DNA of 64,000 nt from Proteromonas lacertae. Lineage: Eukaryota; Sar; Bigyra; Opalinata; Proteromonadidae. The notes under the pieces are model-generated. The model was not told where the DNA came from, did no database searches, and saw only the letters and a list, made by a program, of their open reading frames with translations. This document shows, in pieces, positions 24,712 through 36,581 of the stretch; the stretch's first letter is position 1, and every line of letters begins with the position of its first letter. The stretch lies in the NCBI GenBank assembly GCA_002245135.1, contig NGBS01000605.1, positions 61,448 to 125,447 of the forward strand, read 5' to 3'. The position numbers and the translations under genes were made by a program.

Positions 24712-25660
24712 TTAATGATGATGTCTACTATGTTCCCTATCCCGATCTCTCCTGTCTCTACTCCTTGATCTATGTCGTCTTTCATCTCTATCTCTTCTAT
24801 CACTTCTGTCACTTCTACCATCTCTGCTTCTATATTCATCTCTTCTGTCCCTATTATGTCTACTTCTGCTTCTGCTTCGACTTCTACTCTTGCTGTGTCT
24901 ATAACTCCTTCTACCGCCATCTCTACTATGACTTCTTCTTCTTCTATCTTTCTTAGCTCTTGTTGCTCGACTTGTACTTTTACCTCCTCCTAATCGAAGT
25001 GGTAACCATCCTTTCACTGTCCTTCCTCTTTCTACATCTACAGCGATCCTTTTACCATCAATTTTTACACCATTTGCACATTCATAGGCTTTTTTAAACT
25101 CTTCTTCGCTTGAAAATTCAACAAAAGCATAACCTTTTGGTTTATTTTCTTTATCTTTTACTACTACAACTGAAACAACAGTTCCATATTTTGTAAAAAC
25201 TTCCTTTAATTTATCTTCATCTGTTTTATAACTTAATCTATATATAAATAGGGTTTTATATGCATCACTTTTGAATGGTTGTTCTTTGGGTTTATAATTC
25301 TCAATTAGTTTTGCTAATTCTTCTTTATGTGCTTCTGCTTTTTCTCTAGCTAATCTGTCTTTCTTCTGTTGAGTTGTTTCACCTAATATTCTATCTGGAG
25401 GTGATGTTTTCTCAAACTATGTGTATAAATAAATAAGTGATAATTATACTTCAGTAATAAAATCTGCTAAACCTGTATATGGAGGGAGTGGATGATGTTC
25501 TGGTGGTGGCATTGCATCTGGAGCTGGTCTAGATTGAAATAATACTCTTAAATCTAATAACAATTATTATAACATAATAAATACAGGGTGGTAGAAAAAT
25601 TAATGCTGGACCAGGTTCAGTTTTTCTAGTAGTATCTCTTGGACCTTTTTTGCTTAACAT
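24712..25660 (-). CDS. SNRNP70: U1 small nuclear ribonucleoprotein 70 kDa (U1-70K)
   Basis: Exons 25585-25660, 25450-25553 and 24712-25416 (introns 31 and 33 nt), 294 residues. The N-terminal segment before the RRM has the U1-70K layout (LRVLFQSRPAPDA, YTGLADFITEFE). The RRM lies at about residues 111-190 with RNP2 TLFIYRLSY and RNP1 KGYAFVEF. It is followed by the family signature VDVERGRTVKGW and LRLGGG, then an Arg/Ser/Asp-rich tail with many RSRS and RDRR repeats. U1-70K binds stem-loop I of U1 snRNA and helps define 5' splice sites, relevant here because the introns are so short and uniform at the donor. Confidence is high; the first Met may not be the start, since the frame is open to 25738. 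Confidence 0.94.
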
Positions 25661-25823
25661 GTTACCTATAATAAAGCATAGTAGATGATTATAATACAAT
25701 TCTATATATCTTAATTTCAATTTTGAAATGTCAAACAAGCCAAGTTTCTTTTTAAATTCTATTTTGAATAAAACAAAAAAACAAGGTTTATAAGCTATTA
25801 AATAAATATGTATGCATAATAAT

Positions 25824-26455
25824 TTAATTATTAGGATGCTGAACAGGTAAATTTACTGATTGAGATAAAGCAGAATTCTTTTGCAAGTCTGATTTCATTG
25901 AACTCCATATATTCTTTCTCAATTTAGCAAAAGCTCTACGATTATCGCCTTTCATACTTGATGACAAATCCATACACTTGATTCGAGTTTCATAATCTGA
26001 ATTCTTGGTTAAATCATCCACTAGCCTTCTATCTACAGGTGGAGTTTTAATCTGTAGTAATTTATGCATATCACTTTCTCTTTCACTATCTTCATTCAGC
26101 AATTCTTTACAACTTTCATTAATTATCACACTGTCAGATTGAGATATAGGTTGTAGATCATCTACTAAAGCAGCAGTAGGCGAAGGAGAAGGTGATATTT
26201 CATAACTCACATTCACTTTAATCTCCTCTTCTTTAATTGGTTGAATAGGTGGAATTGATTCAGTATTATTATCTTCACTGTTATTCTGGTTTATTTTACT
26301 TTCTATTAATTCAACATTATCATCTTCATTTATTCCTGACATTATACTAATCGTATTTCTTCTACTACTATTTCTCCTCATTCTTGTTGATGGATTTCTT
26401 AGTAGATTATAAGGAGATTCATTGGTAATTATTCCATCACTACATATTATCTTGA

Positions 26456-26488
<33 letters not shown>

Positions 26489-28745
26489 TGGTAGTTAACA
26501 TTGGTAAATCATTCTCACTACTTGAATGGTTGATTTTCAATGACAATAACTGTTTATTGACAGTTTTACTATTATTATTATTTTCTTTATCTTTTTCATC
26601 ACCACCATTTACACTATTAAAATTACTTCCATTATTTGAATTGAAATTACTATCAGGAGTCTTTAATTCAGAGATAATATCCAATAAATGACTATTATTT
26701 ACATTTACATTTACATTACTATTATTGCTGAAATGATCACTTAATAAATCTTCATCATTAATACTCTGACTTCTATTTTTAATTACTAACTTCAATGATG
26801 ATTTTCTCTTATCTTTATCAGTATTTCCTATATAATACAAATCCAATGTATTTATATCAAAATCAACAGCATGCCATCCTATACTATTTCTTGTTAAAGT
26901 CATTGCACCATTTGAACTAGAAGATGAAGATCTCATTCTACCATTTACTTGTAATAATTTTTCATCAAAAAATGGAAATTGATTTAAAGTCTTTGTTTTT
27001 ATTGAAAGTGGTGGTTGGAGTAGTGATAATGTATTTGATGTTGATTGCGGTGGTGTTGGAATATTTAATTTATGTTTTCCTTTTTTCTCTTTCTCTTTCT
27101 CTTTATTATTACAATTATTAATATCTTCAATATACTTTTGATTAATAATCACTGGTTCTTGAATTGAATCACACAATATTTTTACTACTGGATCTATCTT
27201 GTGTTTATTATTATTATATGCTTTCAAACCAAATATGAATAGTTGTAATGAAGGATCATTATCAATATAATCCTGTAGAAATGATTGAAACATTTGCGTT
27301 TCTAAGAAAGATTTCATAAAATTAATAAATTCTTTTGGTATTTTATTCAATATTCCTTTTTCCACTAATATCTCTGGATCTGCTGTTTGAACTTCGTTTA
27401 TCATTGGCATTATAGGTGATAATAGTGGATAAAAACCACTTTGTGATACAATTCTTATATTATTAATCCAATTAATAGTGGTTGGATCATTTGTTCTATT
27501 CTGACCTGTAACTAACATTTCATTCTTATATAACATTGTATTGAATTGATTGATGAAATAAGATTCTATTGATGATGGTAGTTTAATCATTCCTGTTGTT
27601 GAATTATCTTCATTTATTGATATTGGAGAGATTACTGTGTTTCTATCTAAATTCACCACCACTCGGCTTGACATAATTTGAGCACAAATTGGACTTGATA
27701 AAGCATCAGTACAAATACCTAACAATGATGGTAATGGTATATTCAAATAATCCAATGAAATGAGTGGCACAATTGGGATATATACGTGTTGCCAGTAAAA
27801 TGGATATAATAATGATATTAAAGCTTCACAACAAAATTCAATTGTACTTACGTTTGATGAATAGAATAATATTTTCTGCTCTTGTATCATATAGGATAAC
27901 AACTGCACAATATTATTGATATCTAATGAAAAAAATAAAGTGTAAAAACATATTGGATCTGTATAAGGTAGTTGATTTAAAGATGTTTTTAATGTGATTG
28001 AATATTCAAAACCTGGTAGTTTTACTATGGTTGGATCATTGTCTTTTTTTACTATATTATTCATAAATATTTGAGATAATGTTGATTCTAATTTTAAATT
28101 ATTACTATTATTGGTTGGTGAAACTAACGGTAAGGAGATTAAGTCTGGAATAGCCCAATATTTCTTCTTTATATCAATAATTACATTCTTTTCTTTATAA
28201 ACATAAAATATATAACTTAGAATGGATTTAAATAAGGAGAAAAATGGATTGTGAGTGACTATACAGATAGCAAATCTTATTGGCTATTTAATAGATATAA
28301 GAACAAAAGGAATTAATACTTTTCTATCTGAATTAAGAGTCTTTGGATCTAAAAATGATATGTATATACAGTATGAATGAGATCCACCATTACCTGTCAT
28401 TGTCTAATTAAAAACATTAGTGAATAAAAGAATACAAAAACAGAAAACCTAGTATCTGTCGAATTAGGTGCAGGAACTGTACATTGATATTCTGGAGGTA
28501 TTTCATCATACAAACAAAACTATATATCAATACTTGTTCATAAACTATACCATTGAAATACATGGAGGTAATGGAAAACTTTCATAATCTTCTTGAGGCC
28601 ATCTACAAAGTACATTTGAATTTCCTTCGCCATAGACTTCTTTTCCTTCTACTTATAATAAAAATTGGTGTGTTATACTTGAATCGAAGTTAGAAACGAC
28701 ACAATAATAGTCAAATAGTCTCGACTCCTCCTTTATTGATGCCAT
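25824..28745 (-). CDS. DENN-domain protein (probable Rab GEF)
   Basis: Exons 28679-28745, 28551-28648, 28436-28519, 28320-28403 and 25824-28283 (introns 30, 31, 32 and 36 nt) encode 930 residues. The upstream DENN part (MASIKEESRLFDYYCVVS, GSHSYCIYISFLD, CIVTHNPFFSLFKSIL) is split over the small exons. The central DENN follows, with HVYIPIVPLISLDYLNIPLP and LLGICTDAL, and a downstream DENN region ends near 27240. The second half is Ser/Asn-rich and disordered. DENN proteins usually act as exchange factors for Rab GTPases in membrane traffic; the target cannot be told from sequence. The start is 91 bp from the start of a gene on the other strand. Confidence 0.88.
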
Positions 28746-28836
28746 TTCTCACTTTGATTATCGCTTTTAAAAATGATGTTTCAAAAATTACAAGCTTAAA
28801 AGCTTGAGATGGTTGTTTGTTTTTTTAAAATCTAAA
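28746..28836. promoter_or_regulatory. 91-bp bidirectional promoter
   Basis: This gap separates the ATG of the DENN gene (-) from the ATG of the coiled-coil gene (+), so it must hold both 5' untranslated regions and promoters. It contains the palindrome-like ACAAGCTTAAAAGCTTGAG. A related AAAAGCTTGA occurs before the EGF gene. No TATA box can be argued in such AT-rich DNA. Confidence 0.45.
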
Positions 28837-29781
28837 ATGCATAGGAATAAGAGCAAATTATTGAAAAGTAAATACATTTTTATTGTTATACACTATATTA
28901 TCTATAGAAAATCCAGACTTGTTAGATTTAAAAGACATAATAATTGAATCAATCACAAAAGAACAACCGCCTTACATTGCAGAAATTAAACAATCCATAT
29001 CTTTGTTGTGTGAACTTTTCACAACAGAGTTTAGAAGAATAGATGGTGAAATAACAGAATTAAGAAATCCTATTACAACAGTAGGAGTGCCTGGTGATTT
29101 ACGTCCTTTATTAGCAAAAATAAATCAACTTGAATCAAAAGTGATAGACTCTACACAAACAATTCAGCAAATGCAGTTATGGATGTCAAAACACAAGGAT
29201 ATAATTGAGAAGTTATATGAAGTAGATCAAAGGTTTTTAAATACTCATACTCATATTGAAGCAATGGCTGAAGCTTTAGATACAAAATTAGAAAGACTTT
29301 CAGAGACTTTGAAGAATCAAAGAGATAAAGATACTGCAGTTATTACTGTATATAATATATATTTGTTTATGATTTAATGTCATAGCATGAATATGAATCA
29401 AAATTTAACGAAATGATGGCTCAGTATGACCAACAGATAGCTACACTGCAAGAGTCAATAAATCATGAAAGAAATCAAAGAATAGAGCATATTAAAAACT
29501 TACAAAAATGGACAGATAAACATGTATAAGTGTATTTTATTCATAAATAGTATTTGAAAGAAATAAAGTATGCTCCACCTCCAGCAGGAGAACAACCAGT
29601 AGAAACGCAATATAATATAGAACAATTGACACAGTTAGGATCTATTCATAACAGTAAAATATCAGAACTATCATCAGCTGTGTCACAATTACAAGTAGAA
29701 TTTAACAGAAGACTTAACTCAATTTGTAAAGCTATTCAGGTTATTTCTGATTATATTGAACCAAACAAAGGTAGTAGTTAA
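28837..29781 (+). CDS. Coiled-coil protein (279 aa), unrecognised
   Basis: Exons 28837-28867, 28908-29347, 29386-29523 and 29551-29781 (introns 40, 38 and 27 nt). After a short basic N-terminus, most of the chain is heptad-patterned helix (KINQLESKVIDSTQTIQQMQ; QIATLQESINHERNQRIEHI), with a Pro break (KYAPPPAGEQP) before the last helical segment. It has no membrane segment. It may be a structural or complex subunit, but no family is recognised. Splicing is in frame at all junctions. Confidence 0.7.
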
Positions 29782-30023
29782 TTTATTTACATCTTTTTAT
29801 GTTATTTAATTAATATTTTAACAGTACCTGTTGAATTTTTTATTTATATTCTTGTAACATTATATAAATTAATATGAAAAATTCGATATTCATATCGTTG
29901 TAATGATAAAGACACTGTAGCAGTTGAAAAATAAAGAATGATTTAAACAGCCGAAAACCAACAACCGATTTGCTCAAATCATTTTTTTCAGAATTAATCT
30001 GTATTTAAGCTTTATTAATCAAA

Positions 30024-30999
30024 ATGCCACAACAAAACAAGTATATAATTATATAAATTACGATTTTAACTATTATATGTGCATTTAATGCAATGTAACG
30101 ACAATATAGAAAACACTTATTATATATTATTTTATTTTAAATAGAAAAGGTAATTCCAACAAAAATCAAAAGAAACAAGCAGAAAAACAACAAACAACAA
30201 GCAGTATATGAAAACATTCTTATTTTCATAGCTACAAACAGTCAGAATGAAATATACAAAAAAGCTGAAGAAATGGGATTTACAAGAGATCAAGTAAACA
30301 AAGCAGTTGATGAAATGTTTACTCATGGAATGAACTATGATAGTCCAGACGATGTTATTTTATATTTATCAGGAGTATAGATTATTTAAAGTAATTTTTA
30401 AATAGGCTTTAACACCAAATGATAAAAAGTCTGAAGAAAAACCAGAACCAGCCAAGGAACAACCAAAACCAACTCCAGCACCAGCACCTGCTTTAGCTAA
30501 ACAACCTGTTGTTCCACCAAAACAAGAATTTACTTCAGTTAGAGTAAATACACCTCCGAAACAACCACCACCACCATTACCACAAAAAAATGAGCATTCA
30601 GAGTTATTATGCAAAGTATCTAAATCCAAAGATTTGAAATTAGCCTTAGAAGGTTTGACAAAATGGTTTGAATCAATCAATCCTAATCAACATTTCATAT
30701 TCTATGAAAGTGATGCGTTTTACTATCTAATTAAAAATCTATACGAACATTTAACTACTTTTAACAATGACTTGTTATTATCTCATTTCTTAACCGTTTC
30801 TTTCAGTATTTCAAACGAATTATCTATTAAAATAACCACTTTATTAAGATCATTATTAATGAATATACAGAATGCAAGTAATCAAGATACAAATAGACTT
30901 TTGGAAGAAGTGAAGAATATGTTGACACAGTTTTTCTATTTACATTATACATCTATGAATTACAATCATAATTTACATCAAGAAAGTATATATTATATA

Positions 31000-31032
<33 letters not shown>

Positions 31033-32269
31033 GATATATTATCCAATGATATTATGCAGAAATTCAATAATGATATTAGAGATCAATTTAAAGAGAGAGA
31101 TTTGAATAGTGAATATTTATCAATATTATGTATTAAATATTATTATTATTATTATAAATATAGTTTCCCAATTGAATTTATTATTAAGTGCCAATATCCA
31201 ACATATCAATGAACCAGATGTTAGTATAATCAAAGAAGATAAAACAACCAACGAAGCAAAATCACTCCAGAATAAATTCGCAGAGAAATTCAATTTATTA
31301 AATAAAGAAAAACAATCGAAATTAGATTTGGTGCAAAAATGTTTGGATGACCAAACCCAATTGAAATTGGAGAAAATAAAGAGAAAAGAAGAATTAGAGA
31401 ATCAATTGACAATATTAAACAAAGAAATTAACCAAATCAATAAAACTTTAGAAATGCAACAGAAGGAGAGACAAACTATCGAAAATGACTATGCCAAAAA
31501 GACTGACGAATTGAACTTAGAATCCAAAGGAATTGTCAATATGATCCGTATGTCTGAAGCAACAAGTCAATTGAAGAATAATTATAAAGACTTATATCAG
31601 ATGTTAAAGAATAATATTCAAATTACTCCACTCAATGATAATGAGATTAGTGACAAAAAGATTAATCTATTGACACAAACTGTTAGATATATGACAAAAG
31701 AAGTAAAATGCGTAAACTTTATTAAAAATCGATTAAATGAAAATATTAAGAGATGTAAAGATTTGGAAGAAAATAACAATAGTGATAAGAAAGCTATTGA
31801 TGAGTGTAAAAACTATATTAATTCTGATAATGAAACATTAAACGCATTATTGAGTAAAGTAAATGAATCTGTTGAGATTATAAACTCTCAAATTATTCAT
31901 ACTAAATTAGTTGAGACTCAAGGTCCTTACCTTCAGAAATTGTTAAGTTTATACCATTCAATTGGACAAGATGTGAGTTTTGAAGGTGTTCCAACTCCAT
32001 CATTTACTGCATTAACACCTGAAGGTTTGACTACTACTGTACCAGGTACTGAGATGATGAGAAGTACACCTGTTAAACAGAATGTTGTTAATAGTAATAA
32101 TAATAATAGCAAATCTAATTCATCTGTGAAAAAAGTTGTCAAGACTCCAGCTAAAAATATGAATTCACCAATGCCGAAACTTACTTGGGCTTCTTCACCT
32201 GCTCCTGCTGTTCCAGCTCCATCTTTGAATGATATTTTGAAAGAACAAGAACAAACTGGTAAGAAGTAA
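30024..32269 (+). CDS. UBA-domain and coiled-coil protein (666 aa)
   Basis: Six exons: 30024-30040, 30145-30203, 30232-30374, 30406-30985, 31034-31129 and 31164-32269. The first intron is long for this genome (104 nt). The start MPQQNKKGNSNKNQKKQ is basic and disordered. Residues about 33-73 form a UBA-like three-helix unit (AEEMGFTRDQVNKAVDEM), the ubiquitin-binding type. A Pro/Ala-rich linker follows (PTPAPAPALAKQP), then a helical domain of about 180 residues and a long coiled coil (EKFNLLNKEKQSKLD onward), ending in a Ser/Pro tail. The combination suggests an adaptor that recognises ubiquitin, but the family is not identified. Confidence 0.75.
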
Positions 32270-32392
32270 ATATAGGTTTAAGAACATTAAAAAAGAAATA
32301 TTAATTATTATTATTCATCATTTCAATTGTCTTGTTTTAATAAACTGTAAATTTCACTTCAAACAAGTTTGACTTTTGTTTTATTTATTTTC

Positions 32393-33113
32393 ATGTCAAT
32401 CCCGTTAGAGAACAGAATTATTAACCATGAAAGTGAAGTATTTATTATTTATTTATTATCCATCCTAATAGATTTTTCAAATATATGAGGATAGAATTTA
32501 TGTAGGAACTAGAGGGACTTTATCAACTTTTATATCAACACCACAGGATTTTCAAGCAATTGATCATTGGGTGAAAGATACAGCCTTCATTGTATTTATT
32601 TATTGTTGATTTCCATAACTAGAAAGTCTTACCAGATTCAGGATGTATGAGTGTAGCTGAATATGATCAATTTCAAAGGGAAATATATTATTGGGATAGA
32701 TATACTAAAGTTTTACAACAGATTTTATTTTATCTAGGTTTTAAGTTTATAAATACTGAGTATAGAATTATTTTTCATTATATTTATATTATAGTAAAGG
32801 CGCAGCTATAAAAGAACACAATTTTTGTGATACTCATTTTCAATTCTTATTGAACAATCAAAATTACTCTATATTTCTTGGATTAATTTCAAAAGTACTT
32901 AGTTCAATGGGAAATTTTACTGCATTATGTTATGCTAGAGATTCTTTGTTAGATTCTTTGTTTTGTAGTGTCAGAGATAGAAAAGGACTTGCTAAATATA
33001 TGACTGATCCAATAAAATGGTTTGCTCAAACATTCTTGAATATGTGTTCACCTCAAGCAAAAGATTTCTATATGAATACACTTTATACACTCAATCCAAG
33101 TATGTTCAAATAA
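32393..33113 (+). CDS. Unrecognised 201-residue cytosolic protein
   Basis: Exons 32393-32437, 32472-32591, 32623-32744 and 32795-33113 (introns 34, 31 and 50 nt), all GT-AG in phase. Sequence is mixed alpha/beta without low complexity (IFQIYEDRIYVGTRGTLS, DHWVKDTAFIKVLPD, GCMSVAEYDQFQREIYYWDR). It is compact and well folded in appearance, with several Cys but no paired metal motif, signal peptide or membrane segment. I recognise no family. The compositional contrast with the disordered neighbours argues that it is a real conserved protein. Confidence 0.65.
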
Positions 33114-33311
33114 ATTAATAATTGATATATATCTAAAATTCTTATTATATATTATGTTTACATTTTTATATTTGTTTTGAAGATAAAAAATGAAAAACAA
33201 AATCAAAATGCTTGATTCTTGTTTGTTCAAAAATATTTCGTTTATTTTGTCTTTCTTCATCTAATATAATAATATTAATTTAAACTAATAAATCACAATA
33301 AAAAAGTCACA

Positions 33312-36300
33312 ATGAATTCCATAAAAGAGAGAATGCAAGCAAAAGAGAAGGCAATTGCCAGGAAGTTGAAAGCAAAAGTATATAATATATTTTAATAATT
33401 CCAATTTTAGATGTGTTGGGGTAAAATAAGAGCAGCGATTAAAACCAAGTCAATAGACAGAATGATTCAAAATAAATATAATAGCATGATTCAAGAAGCT
33501 CTATTTTTAGTTTCAACAAGTCAAGTATTAGTAGAAGTAGAAGATCCAGCTAAAGTACCAATATGGAAACAAGGTAATTTAGAATTCTATACTCCAGAAA
33601 ATATAAGAAGACGTAGAAATCTACAATTTGATCCTGGTGTTTCAGCTGTATTGAATCTATTTTGGAGAGTCGGTGGCTTTCATAAAGAAACAATGGAGAA
33701 AATCACAGAAGAAGAATACAAAGACTTTATGATGAGAGTTTATAAAGTTGTACTATATGATTTTACACCAACTCAAGCAAAAGAAGCAATAGATATCGAT
33801 TGGGAGAAAGATTCGAAAGGATTGGGATATCTAACAGAAAAGATGTTAAGAGATGCATTATTTGAATTAGCAGACACATGGTGTTTAGATATAGATGGTA
33901 GAGAATACGAAGAATTTCTATTTAAAATATACAAAAATGTAACAGTTGGTTCACCACCAATGTTTAAGCCAATTGAAGATATTAAGTTTGATGGAAGTGT
34001 ATTAGATGGTAGTAAAGGCCATCATGAATATGTAGATGAAGAAGAAGAAAAGAGAAAGAAGAAAGCTGAAGAAGAAGAACGAGAAAGGAAAGAAAGAGAG
34101 AAGAAAATGGCAATGCCAATTCCAGTACATAAGAAGTCATTAGTCAATAATGATGATGAAAATGTGAAGAAAGTGAAAATACCAAAAGTAAGAAGAAGTA
34201 CAGTGAAAGATGAGAAAAAGAATGAAGATGAGAATAAAGATAATAAAAATGATAATTTACCAATACAATCAGAAGTGAAAGAAGAAGAGAAGAAAGATGA
34301 AAATGAGAATGATAATCAGAATAATAATGATGAAAATAAAGATAATAATGAGATTAAGACTATGTTTGTACCATTGAAATTAGCTGCTCCAAAGATTGAT
34401 CAATCATCGAAGAAGTTTAAGAATGTGAAAATAGGGAATTTGAATAAAGATAATAATAATAGTGGTAATAATGGAGATAATAATAATGCAAATGGAAATG
34501 ATGGAAGTAATGGTAATGGTGCAAATGGAAGTAATTATTTGAATAATGATTTGTATAATAATCTTTTATCTGGTAATACATCAAACAATAATGATGGAAA
34601 TAACAATGAAAGTAATAATAATGGAAATGGAAGTGAAGGAAATAATGGTGAGAAGGGAGAAGAGAATGGAGGTGAGAATGGAAATAATGGTGAAGAAAAC
34701 GGTGAGAATGGAGAAAATGGTGAAGGAGGTGAAGGAAATGAAAGCGAAGGTAATGATGAATTTAATGAGAATGGTGGTATTAGTGGAAGTGGTGATAATA
34801 ATAATGCTATTGGGAATAGTAAAAAATTTAAGAATATAATAGGAAAACCAACTGGTGGAAAAAGAGGTAAAAGTAAAAGTGGAAAAAGTATTATCAGATC
34901 AGGATCACCCAATCATAAGAAGAGTATGACTGGAAAAAGTATTTCACCCAATAGAAAATCATCACCAAATGGTAGAAAAAGTTCACCAAATGGAAGGAAA
35001 TCATCTCCTAATAATGGTAGAAAGAAATCTATTAAACCTGGTAGTGGTAGTAGTGGTAGTAATCATTATAATAATTTAATAGGAGGTGGAGGAGAAGGAG
35101 AAGGAGGAAATGGTAGTGGTAGTTACAATAATAGTGGAAATGGTTCAAGTAGTGGTGGTGGTAGTGGTGTAAGTAGTTATACTGATAGTAATAGTAATAG
35201 AATAGATGGTGGGAATTACAATGGTGTTAAAGATAAAGATGGAAATTATATTAATAGAGGTAATGGAGGATTATCCACTAATGGATCAAATAATTATGGC
35301 AATAATTCATCTATTACTCCAAATACAAATTATAACGATAAAGAATACAATGAAGATTGGAAACCAAGTGGTGTATTTGATAAACATCATGATAAATATG
35401 ATACTGAGCATTTACCTATTAATAATACTGGTGTTAATAGTGGTCATGTTGAAGGAGAAGCATGGAAATCAGTAAGTGGTAAATTGACTGATAAGAATGT
35501 AGAATATATTCCTCCACAGAATGGATCTTCTAATCCAAGTGATAGAGATGGTAGTACAGGAATGAAGACATCATTGGATGGATCAAATAATAAATTTCAA
35601 CCATCTATCACAGGTGGAAACAATAATGGCAATGATAATAGAAAATCAAAAAGAGTGAGTAAAAGAATATCTAATTCTGTCAATAGACTATCTCAAATCA
35701 ACAAACATGATAATACTCCAACTAATTATGGTACTTATGATGATACAGTATCTACTGAAGCTTGGTTACCTGTAGGAAAAATTAAAAAACACAATGATAT
35801 TTATATCACAGATCCAACAAAAGTAGATCAAAAATTAGGTGATGAATATGGAGGAATTAAAGAGTATAATGGTAATTGGAGACCTGCTGGAGCTGGTGGT
35901 GCTGGTTTAGAGGAATCTCAAGATATTTATATAACCTCTGAACCATTTATTGATCAAAATGGAGTATTTCATGATCCAAATGGTAGTGTAAGTAGTAGTA
36001 GAAGAACAAGTATGTGGATTCCTGCAGGTTTAGTTGAACAGAAATATGTACCGAATAGTACAAATGGTGAGAAATATGTTAATCCAACAGATAATTCATG
36101 GAAAAGAGAGAGTAAGTGTGATATTGTTGTTACAAAGTATGCTGATTATTCAACTGGATATGAACCAAGTGGATTAAATACTGCTCCTTATGCTGATGTA
36201 TATATTAATTATAATTATCTATTATTAAATAGCCAAAAGACAATCCTTTAACAAGGAAAATAGTATCAGATGGTCCATCAGTACCCAAATTTGGTAAAGG

Positions 36301-36544
36301 TCCTGATAATTACATTCCAAGTATATTCTCATCAGAACCACCACCAAATGATGGTGATAAAAGGAAATCAAGAATTAGTAATCAGGATTTCAGTAGAAGA
36401 GCATCTTCAATTAGTGGTAATGGAAGGAGAAGTTCATTGGCAAATAAAAGAGTATCTTCAATAAGTCCAAATACCGTATGTATTGATATATTTATTATAA
36501 TAGTTGAAAAAAACAGCTTCTGCTGGTAAGTTAAATAATCCTCC

Positions 36545-36581
<37 letters not shown>

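Noticed and set aside
28404-28440. Apparent broken frame in the DENN gene
   Set aside because: Extending the exon to GTTTTT and using GTATTC...TTAG gives a canonical phase-0 intron and a proper DENN sequence.
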